20,323 nucleotides of DNA. It comes from CAYVBN01 sp964538565 (GTDB taxonomy: Bacteria; Pseudomonadota; Alphaproteobacteria; Rhizobiales; Xanthobacteraceae). The notes below the pieces were generated by a model, which had not been told where the DNA came from, did no database searches, and saw only the letters and a program-made list of their open reading frames with translations. This document shows positions 14,300-20,323 of this stretch, piece by piece (the first letter of the stretch is position 1; every line of letters begins with the position of its first letter). The DNA is taken from positions 1 through 20,323 of the forward strand of contig CAZIGW010000265.1 of the NCBI GenBank assembly GCA_964538565.1. Direction: 5' to 3'. The translations under genes were made by a program, and so were the position numbers.

Positions 14300-15487
14300 A
14301 TGTCGACGTCCCTGCTTCTGCGCTTCGCGGCAGTTTTGACCGCGGGCCTGCTCGCCGGCTGCGGGCAAGGCCAGACGCCTGCGGCCGCGGCACCGCCGCC
14401 GCCAGCCGTGACGGTCGCCAAGCCGGTCGAGCGCAGCGTCGCCGAGATGGACGAGTACGTCGGCCGATTCGTCGCGATCGATTCGGTCGAGGTGCGCGCC
14501 CGGGTGTCGGGATATCTCGACGCGGTGCATTTCAAGGACGGGCAGATCGTCAAGCAGGGCGACCTGCTCTTTACCATCGACAAGCGGCCGTTCCAGACCG
14601 CGCTCGACCAGGCGAAGGCCAACCTGGCGCAGGCGCGCGCCAATCTGGCGTTCACCGAGACCGACCTGCAGCGCGCCCAGCAGCTCGTGCGCGATCGCAC
14701 GATCACCGAGCAGACCTTCGACCAGCGCACCCAGGCCAAGCGCGTCGCCGAGGCCTCGGTGCAGGCGCAGGAAGCCGCCGTGCGCCAGGCCGAGCTCGAT
14801 CTGCAATTCACCGAGCTGCGTGCGCCCATCACCGGCCGCATCGGCGACCGTCGCGTGTCGCCCGGCAATCTCGTCACCGGCGGCACGAGCGGCAACACGA
14901 CGCTGCTCGCCACCATCGTGTCGCTCGACCCGATCCGCTTCGAGTTCACCTTCGACGAGGCGTCGTATCTGCGTTACGAGCGGCTCTCCAAGCTCGGCAA
15001 GGACGTCGCCGGTCGCGAAGGCAGCGTGCTCGTCTCTCTCAAGCTCATCGACGAGCCTGATTTCTCGCATTCGGGCCGCATGGACTTCGTCGACAACGTG
15101 ATCGACCGGACCTCCGGCACGATCCGCGGACGGGCGGTGTTCGCCAATCCGAACGGCGTGTTCACGCCCGGCATGTTCGGCCGCATCCGCGTTCCGGGTT
15201 CCCCGCCGCAGCTCTCGCTGCTGGTCCCGGACGTGGCGATCGGCACCGAGCAGGCGCGCAAGTACGTCATGGTGGTCGATGATCAGAATATCGTCCGGCA
15301 GAAGTACGTGACGCTCGGCCAGCTCGAGGGCGACCTGCGGGTGATCAAGCAGGGCCTCGATCGCAATGACCGGGTCATCGTGAACGGCCTGATGCGCGCG
15401 CATCCGGGACAGAAGGTGACGCCGCAGACGCAGGGCGAGGCGCGTCCCAACAGCGCGGACGCCGGACCGCGGGCGAGCAGCGATTAG
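14300..15487 (+). CDS. RND efflux periplasmic adaptor (membrane fusion lipoprotein, AcrA/MexA type)
   Basis: This 395-residue adaptor links an inner-membrane RND pump to an outer-membrane channel. The N terminus is a lipoprotein signal with the lipobox LAGC, Cys21 being the lipidated residue, so the mature protein is anchored in the inner membrane facing the periplasm. VEVRARVSGYLDAVHFKDGQ and VKQGDLLFTIDKRP form the first half of the lipoyl domain. A long alpha-hairpin follows, rich in Ala, Gln and Arg (about residues 90-165). LRAPITGRIGDRRVSPGNLV closes the lipoyl domain, with beta-barrel and membrane-proximal domains after it. An ATG at 14273 is in frame, but the ATG at 14300 has AAGGAG 5 bases upstream and gives a normal signal peptide, so I chose it. 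The pump gene follows after 11 bases in the same operon. Confidence 0.95.
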   Translation: MSTSLLLRFAAVLTAGLLAGCGQGQTPAAAAPPPPAVTVAKPVERSVAEMDEYVGRFVAIDSVEVRARVSGYLDAVHFKDGQIVKQGDLLFTIDKRPFQTALDQAKANLAQARANLAFTETDLQRAQQLVRDRTITEQTFDQRTQAKRVAEASVQAQEAAVRQAELDLQFTELRAPITGRIGDRRVSPGNLVTGGTSGNTTLLATIVSLDPIRFEFTFDEASYLRYERLSKLGKDVAGREGSVLVSLKLIDEPDFSHSGRMDFVDNVIDRTSGTIRGRAVFANPNGVFTPGMFGRIRVPGSPPQLSLLVPDVAIGTEQARKYVMVVDDQNIVRQKYVTLGQLEGDLRVIKQGLDRNDRVIVNGLMRAHPGQKVTPQTQGEARPNSADAGPRASSD

Positions 15488-15498
15488 GCGGGCGTCAG

Positions 15499-18400
15499 AT
15501 GCGGATCTCGCATTTCTTCATCGACCGGCCGATCTTCGCCTCGGTGGTCTCGATCGTCTTCGTGATCCTCGGCGGCGTCGCGGCCTTTCGCCTTCCGGTG
15601 GCGCAATATCCGGAGATCGCCCCGCCGATCATCAACATCACCGGCCAGTATCCGGGCGCCAGCGCCGAGACGGTGGCCGAGACGGTGGTTGCGCCGATCG
15701 AGCAGCAGGTCAACGGCGTGGAGGGAATGCTCTACATTTCCTCCAACTCCACGGCCGACGGCCGGTTCTCGATCTCGGTGACGTTCGACATCGGCACCAA
15801 CCTCGACATCGCGCAGGTGCAGGTGCAGAACCGCGTCTCGACCGCGACGCCGCGACTGCCGCTGCAGGTACAGCAGATCGGTGTGACCGTGGCGAAGAGC
15901 TCACCCGACATCCTGATGGTGGTGAACCTCTATTCGCCGGACAAGTCGCGCGACACGCTGTTCATCTCCAACTACGCCAACCTGCAGATCAAGGACGTCC
16001 TGACGCGCGTCGACGGCGTCGGCTCGATCACCGTGTTCGGCGCCCGCGACTATGCGATGCAGGTGTGGCTCGATCCCGACCGGCTGCAATCGCTCAATCT
16101 GACGGCGCTCGACGTCACATTGGCACTGCAGGGGCAGAACATCCAGGTGGCTTCCGGCGTGCTCAACCAGCCGCCGGTCCCGAATCAGCTCGCGTTCCAG
16201 GTGGCGGTGCGCACGCTCGGCCGCCTGTCCGACCCGGCCGAGTTCGGCAACATCGTGGTGAAGCAGACGGCCAACGCCGTGGTGCGCATCAAGGACGTGG
16301 CGCGCGTCGAACTCGCCGCGCAGGACTATTCGTCCAATTCCTATCTTGACCGCGATCCCTCGATCGCCATCGGCGTGTTCCAGCGGCCGGGCTCGAACGC
16401 ACTGACGACCGGCGACAACATCCGCCGCACGATGGAGGACATCTCCAGGAGCTTCCCGCAGGGGCTGCAGTACAAGATCATCTACGATCCGACCCAGTTC
16501 ATCCGCCAATCGGTGGTCGCCGTCGTCGAGACGATCTTCGAGGCGATGGCGCTCGTCGTCCTGGTCGTGATCCTGTTCCTGCAGACCTGGCGCGCGGCCG
16601 TCATCCCGATCATCGCCATTCCGATCTCGCTGATCGGCACGTTCTTCGTCATGGGGGTGTTCGGTTTCACGCTCAACAACCTCTCGCTGTTCGGCCTGGT
16701 GCTCGCCATCGGCGTGGTGGTCGACGACGCGATCGTCGTGGTCGAGAATGTGGAGCGCAACATCGCGGCCGGGCTCAGTCCGCGCGACGCGGCGCGCCGC
16801 AGCATGGACGAGGTCGGCAGCGCGCTGATCGCCATCGCGCTCGTGCTATCGGCGGTGTTCATTCCCTCCGCGTTCATCACCGGCATTTCCGGCCAGTTCT
16901 ATCGCCAGTTCGCCCTGACCATCGCCGGTTCGACCGTCATCTCGCTGATCGTTTCGCTGACGCTGTCGCCCTCCATGTGCGCGCTGCTGCTCAAGCCGCA
17001 CGAGGCGCAGCCTCGCGTTCGCTGGTGGGCGCGCCCGCTGCGCGGCTTCTTCCGCGGCTTCAACCGTGGGTTCGAGGCGGTGGCGCACGGCTACGGCTGG
17101 CTGGTGCAGCGCATCGTGCGGTTCGCCGTGATTATGCTCGTGGTCTACGCCGGCATTCTGGCGTACGGGTTGAACGAGTTCCGCAAGGCGCCGCAGGGCT
17201 TCATCCCGCAGCAGGACCGTGGCTACATCATCGTGGCCGCGCAGCTTCCCCCGGGCGCGTCCTTGCAGCGGACCGACGAGGTCATGCGCCGCGCGGCCGA
17301 GATCGCGTTGAAGACCCCGGGCGTCGGCCACGCGATCAACATCGTCGGCTTTTCCGGAGCGACTTTCACCAACGCGCCGAACGCGGGCGCGATGTTCCTG
17401 GTGCTCGACCCGTTCGAGGAGCGCGCCAAGGATCCGCGCCAGTCGGCGGCCGCCATCCAGGGCGCCCTGTTCGGCAAGCTCGCCGCCATCCAGGACGCCT
17501 TCATGGTCGTGGTCTTGCCGCCGCCGGTGCAGGGCATCGGCAACGCCGGCGGCTTCCGCATGATGGTCGAGGACCGCGCCGGGCGCGGCTACCAGGCGCT
17601 GCAGGGGGCGGTGCTCGCCATGATGGGGCGCGCCGCGCAGACGCCCGGCCTGATGCAGGTCTTCTCGCTGTTCGAGACGCAGACGCCGCAGCTCTATCTC
17701 GATATCGACCGCACCAAGGCGCAGTTGCTCGGCGTCAACCTGCCGGACGTGTTCAACTCGCTGCAGACCTATCTCGGCTCGACCTACGTCAACGACTTCA
17801 ACCTGTTCGGCCGCACGTTCCGGGTGCAGGCGCAGGCCGCGAGCCCCTATCGACTGCAGCCCGAGGACGTGCTGCGCCTGCGCGTACGCAATTCCAGCGG
17901 GGAGACCGTCCCGCTCGGCTCGTTCACGACCTTGCGCAGCATCTCGGGCCCGTACCGCGTGCCGCGCTACAACATCTACCCGGCGGCCGAGCTCGACGGG
18001 TCGGCGGCGCCCGGTTATTCGCAGGGCCAAGCCATCGCGTTGATGGAGAAGCTCGCGGCGCAGACGCTGCCTGACGGCTTCGCCTACGAGTGGACCACGC
18101 TCGCGTTCCAGCAGATCCGGGCCGGCAACACGGCGCTCTTCGCCTTCGCGCTCGGCGTCGTCTTCGTGTTCCTGGTGCTCGCCGCGCAGTACGAAAGCCT
18201 CACCTTACCGCTCGCCGTGATCCTCATCGTGCCGATGTGCCTTGTCGCATCGATCACCGGGGTGCTCCTGCGCGGCCAGGACAACAACATCCTCACCCAG
18301 GTGGGTTTCATCGTGCTGATCGGGCTTGCGGCGAAGAACGCGATCCTGATCGTGGAGTTCGCCAAGCAGTTGGAGGATCGCGGCCGCAATCGTTTCGCCG

Positions 18401-18669
18401 CCGCCGTCGAGGCGGCGCGGCTGCGGCTGCGGCCGATCCTGATGACGTCGCTCGCCTTCATCTTCGGCGTCGCGCCGCTCGTCTGGGCGGTCGGCGCCGG
18501 CGCCGAGCTGCGCCAGACGCTTGGCACCGCGGTATTCTCGGGCATGATCGGCGTGACGGCCTTCGGCCTCATCTTCACGCCGGTGTTCTACGTGGTCTGC
18601 CGGCGGATCGCCACGCTTGGCCGCCGGCGTGGGCCAGCACCGGAGACGACCGCGCAGCCTGCCGAATAG
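15499..18669 (+). CDS. RND multidrug efflux transporter, HAE1 family (AcrB/MexB type)
   Basis: This 1056-residue inner-membrane, proton-driven transporter should export drugs, bile-like compounds or plant phenolics through a tripartite pump. It opens with ISHFFIDRPIFASVVSI, typical for HAE1. The proton-relay residues are present: Asp409 and Asp410 in IGVVVDDAIVVVENVER (TM4) and Lys946 in GLAAKNAILIVEFAKQ (TM10). The duplicated pattern of TM1, a large periplasmic loop, TM2-6, then TM7, a loop and TM8-12 can be followed, and the length is normal. QQDRGYIIVAAQLPPGAS at about residue 572 is the porter-domain switch region. The ATG lies 11 bases after the adaptor stop, with only a weak GGCGG before it, so coupling to the adaptor is likely. 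No outer-membrane factor gene follows, so a channel encoded elsewhere must be shared. Confidence 0.97.
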   Translation: MRISHFFIDRPIFASVVSIVFVILGGVAAFRLPVAQYPEIAPPIINITGQYPGASAETVAETVVAPIEQQVNGVEGMLYISSNSTADGRFSISVTFDIGTNLDIAQVQVQNRVSTATPRLPLQVQQIGVTVAKSSPDILMVVNLYSPDKSRDTLFISNYANLQIKDVLTRVDGVGSITVFGARDYAMQVWLDPDRLQSLNLTALDVTLALQGQNIQVASGVLNQPPVPNQLAFQVAVRTLGRLSDPAEFGNIVVKQTANAVVRIKDVARVELAAQDYSSNSYLDRDPSIAIGVFQRPGSNALTTGDNIRRTMEDISRSFPQGLQYKIIYDPTQFIRQSVVAVVETIFEAMALVVLVVILFLQTWRAAVIPIIAIPISLIGTFFVMGVFGFTLNNLSLFGLVLAIGVVVDDAIVVVENVERNIAAGLSPRDAARRSMDEVGSALIAIALVLSAVFIPSAFITGISGQFYRQFALTIAGSTVISLIVSLTLSPSMCALLLKPHEAQPRVRWWARPLRGFFRGFNRGFEAVAHGYGWLVQRIVRFAVIMLVVYAGILAYGLNEFRKAPQGFIPQQDRGYIIVAAQLPPGASLQRTDEVMRRAAEIALKTPGVGHAINIVGFSGATFTNAPNAGAMFLVLDPFEERAKDPRQSAAAIQGALFGKLAAIQDAFMVVVLPPPVQGIGNAGGFRMMVEDRAGRGYQALQGAVLAMMGRAAQTPGLMQVFSLFETQTPQLYLDIDRTKAQLLGVNLPDVFNSLQTYLGSTYVNDFNLFGRTFRVQAQAASPYRLQPEDVLRLRVRNSSGETVPLGSFTTLRSISGPYRVPRYNIYPAAELDGSAAPGYSQGQAIALMEKLAAQTLPDGFAYEWTTLAFQQIRAGNTALFAFALGVVFVFLVLAAQYESLTLPLAVILIVPMCLVASITGVLLRGQDNNILTQVGFIVLIGLAAKNAILIVEFAKQLEDRGRNRFAAAVEAARLRLRPILMTSLAFIFGVAPLVWAVGAGAELRQTLGTAVFSGMIGVTAFGLIFTPVFYVVCRRIATLGRRRGPAPETTAQPAE

Positions 18670-18691
18670 GAGCCGCTCCGCAGGGGACCCG

Positions 18692-19267
18692 ATGACAACG
18701 CTTGCCGCCTCGCCGCCGACCGCGCTGATCCGCTGGCGCTACCTGTGGTTCGTCGCGGCGGCCTTCGCGGTCATGGCGGCGGCGATCGTGAGCCGCAACA
18801 ACTGGTTCCTGAACTTCGTCCACGTTCTGTGCGGGCTACTGTGGACCGGAATCGATCTCTTCATGGGATTCATTCTCGGGCCGATCCTGCGCAACGTGCC
18901 GATCGCGGCGCGGCGCGAAGTCCTGATCCGGCTCGTCCCGCGAACGCTCTTCCTGATGCCGACGCTCTCCGCGATCACCGGCACGACCGGGTGGTTCCTG
19001 GCGCAGGAGCTTGGATTCACGCGGTTGCCGTGGCCCGAGTACGGCTGGGTGGCGGCGGCGCTGATCCTCATCGCGCTCATGACCGCGCAGGGCCTCGGCT
19101 ATCTGCTGCCGACGAACCTGCGTGTATGTTTCGAATTGCAGAAGCCCGATCCCGATCACGCCAGGATCAACCACATGATGCGGCGCTTCTTCCTCGTCGT
19201 TGCGATGCAGGGGACGATGCAGATCCTGACCATCGCGATCATGGCCCGCTTCGTCACGGGCATCTGA
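18692..19267 (+). CDS. Small polytopic membrane protein of unknown function
   Basis: I cannot name this 191-residue protein firmly. It has about five hydrophobic segments (near residues 17-34, 39-66, 84-104, 118-139 and 166-186). Segment 2, NFVHVLCGLLWTGIDLFMG followed by FILGPILR, with His44 and Trp51, recalls predicted integral membrane proteins of the DUF2269/CopD-like kind, where a histidine in an 'H..G..W.G' pattern is common. A second histidine-bearing stretch, NHMMRRFF (160-167), precedes the last segment. The ATG at 18692 has AGGGGA 4 bases upstream and lies 22 bases after the RND stop, so it is probably the third gene of the efflux operon. A longer frame from 18617 would overlap the pump gene and lacks support. 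A link to efflux is suggested only by position. Confidence 0.82.
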   Translation: MTTLAASPPTALIRWRYLWFVAAAFAVMAAAIVSRNNWFLNFVHVLCGLLWTGIDLFMGFILGPILRNVPIAARREVLIRLVPRTLFLMPTLSAITGTTGWFLAQELGFTRLPWPEYGWVAAALILIALMTAQGLGYLLPTNLRVCFELQKPDPDHARINHMMRRFFLVVAMQGTMQILTIAIMARFVTGI

Positions 19268-19343
19268 GTGCCTGGCCTGATGTATTTTCTTGCGAACTCG
19301 ATACCGTTCGCTGCAGTAGACGCGAGCAAACATCAAATCTGTG

Positions 19344-19375
19344 GCACGCTCCGTTTCCGCCCGACCGGAACGTGC
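19344..19375 (+). terminator. Imperfect stem-loop between the membrane protein and CoxL-like genes
   Basis: GCACGCTCCG (19344-19353) pairs with CGGAACGTGC (19366-19375) with one mismatch, leaving a 12-base loop. It lies 76 bases after the membrane-protein stop and 40 bases before the next start. No T-run follows, so it may be a Rho-independent-like remnant, a 3'-end stabiliser or a regulator site for the downstream gene. Confidence 0.3.
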
Positions 19376-19415
19376 TGCAGTCCGCCACGGTTTGAATTCC
19401 AGCCGGAGCCGACGC

Positions 19416-20323
19416 ATGTCAGGATCGAAGTTCGGCATTTCGCAGGCGATCGTGCGCAAGGAAGACGACGCGCTGCTGCGCGGCGCGGGCCGCTACGTCG
19501 CCGACGTGGCGCCGAAAGGCGCGCTTCACGCGATCGTAGTGCGGTCGCCGCATGCCCACGCCCGCTTCCGGATCGGCGCTCTCGATGAGGCGCGCGCGAT
19601 GCCCGGCGTGCATCTCGTTCTGACCGCGGCTGATCTTTCCGGACTCGGACCGCTGCCGTGCCAGGGCATTCCGCCCGGTCTGCGGATCGCCCCGCCTCCC
19701 TACGATGTGCTTGCGGGCGAGGTGGTGCGGCACGTCGGCGACGCCGTCGCCTTCGTGGTCGCCGAGACGCTCGACCAGGCGAAGGACGTGGCGGAGAAGC
19801 TGGCGATCGACTACACGGCGTTGCCGCACGTGGTCGACGCCGTCGAGGCACTGGCGCCGGACGCGCCGCAGGTGTGGGCCGACAAGCCGGGAAACCTCGC
19901 CTTCGAGACGTCGATGGGCGACGAGCAGGAGACGGCTGCGGCGTTCGCCGGCGCCGCACGGGTCGTCACCCTGCGGCTCGTCAACCAGCGCCTCGTCACC
20001 AACTACCTCGACACCCGCGGCGTCGTCGGGGAATACGATGCCGAAAGCGGCCGCATCACCCTGACGCTGTCGAGCCAGGGCAGTCACATGGTGCGCGACA
20101 TTCTTTGCAAGCGGGTGCTCAAGATCCCGACCGGGCGGATGCGCGTGATCACGCCGGATGTCGGCGGCGGCTTCGGCACCAAGCTTTTTCCTTATCGCGA
20201 GTATGCGCTCGTTGCAGTCGCGACCGAGCGCCTCAGGCGGCCCGTCAAGTGGATCGCCGACCGCACCGAGCACTTTCTCGGCGATTCCCACGGGCGCGAC
20301 AACGTCACCGAGGCTCGCCTGGC
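19416..20323 (+). CDS. Molybdopterin-binding large subunit, xanthine dehydrogenase/CoxL family, 3'-truncated
   Basis: The frame is open to the window end, and about 302 codons of a usual 750-800 are present. The protein belongs to the molybdenum hydroxylase large subunits (aerobic CO dehydrogenase CoxL, xanthine dehydrogenase, aldehyde oxidases). The N-terminal a/b hammerhead domain is clear: RKEDDALLRGAGRYVADV, LHAIVVRSPHAHARF, GVHLVLTAADL, then VVRHVGDAVAFVVAET and IDYTALPHVVDA. The Mo-cofactor domain begins with LTLSSQGSHMVRDIL, VITPDVGGGFGTKLFPYREYALVA and VKWIADRTEHFLGDSHGRD. The active-site loop that tells CO dehydrogenase (Cys-Ser-Phe-Arg type) from other members lies beyond the window, so the substrate is open. 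The FAD and iron-sulfur partner subunits are not upstream as in the usual coxMSL order. They may follow, or be encoded elsewhere. No clear ribosome binding site precedes the ATG. Confidence 0.9.
   Translation, partial: MSGSKFGISQAIVRKEDDALLRGAGRYVADVAPKGALHAIVVRSPHAHARFRIGALDEARAMPGVHLVLTAADLSGLGPLPCQGIPPGLRIAPPPYDVLAGEVVRHVGDAVAFVVAETLDQAKDVAEKLAIDYTALPHVVDAVEALAPDAPQVWADKPGNLAFETSMGDEQETAAAFAGAARVVTLRLVNQRLVTNYLDTRGVVGEYDAESGRITLTLSSQGSHMVRDILCKRVLKIPTGRMRVITPDVGGGFGTKLFPYREYALVAVATERLRRPVKWIADRTEHFLGDSHGRDNVTEARL

Noticed and set aside
14219..15403. 394-codon minus-strand open frame opposite the RND adaptor
   Set aside because: The plus strand has a complete lipoprotein adaptor with all domain motifs; the minus translation is low-complexity and unrecognisable.
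16846..18030. 394-codon minus-strand open frame inside the RND pump gene
   Set aside because: It is a shadow of the HAE1 transporter, which is intact across this stretch.
1..20323. Mobile island, defence system, CRISPR or toxin-antitoxin pair
   Set aside because: I saw no integrase, transposase, terminal repeats, repeat-spacer array, or nuclease/toxin families; nearly all coding space is explained by envelope and metabolic genes.

Overview
The window is GC-rich chromosomal DNA with dense protein-coding content and no rRNA, tRNA, CRISPR array, transposase or phage gene that I can see. Protein signatures and one rhizobial-type intergenic palindrome (11306-11349) point to an alphaproteobacterium of the Hyphomicrobiales (Rhizobiales), perhaps near Bradyrhizobium, Rhodopseudomonas or Rhodoplanes. 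The order is inferred with fair confidence; the genus is a guess.

Layout. (1) 1-6137, surface-polysaccharide genes: a 5'-truncated GT4 glycosyltransferase overlapping a GT2 glycosyltransferase; a convergent membrane acyltransferase; a TviB/WbpO-type UDP-HexNAc 6-dehydrogenase; a minus-strand FkbM methyltransferase; and a UDP-glucuronate 4-epimerase. (2) 6138-11304, sugar-nucleotide supply: bifunctional mannose-1-phosphate guanylyltransferase/mannose-6-phosphate isomerase, a short transaldolase, and an oxidoreductase plus aminotransferase pair of the GnnA/GnnB (or WbpB/WbpE) type. (3) 11479-14031, envelope functions: the MurJ lipid II flippase, with a convergent single-PDZ S1C serine protease whose stop codon abuts that of murJ. 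(4) 14300-19267, an RND efflux operon: lipoprotein adaptor, HAE1-type inner-membrane pump and a small membrane protein, without an outer-membrane channel gene. (5) 19416-end, the 5' part of a molybdenum hydroxylase large subunit (CoxL/xanthine dehydrogenase type).

How the genes fit together. Regions 1-2 would make GDP-mannose, UDP-galacturonate, a UDP-HexNAc uronate and a UDP-2,3-diamino sugar, then assemble and decorate a glycan by acylation and possibly methylation. Mannose, galacturonate and 2,3-diaminoglucose are also the unusual sugars of Bradyrhizobium/Rhodopseudomonas-type lipid A, so part of this locus may feed lipid A rather than, or as well as, a capsule or O-antigen. That is an inference. 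I found no gene family without precedent here; the interest lies in the gene combination, a few regulatory palindromes and some context anomalies.
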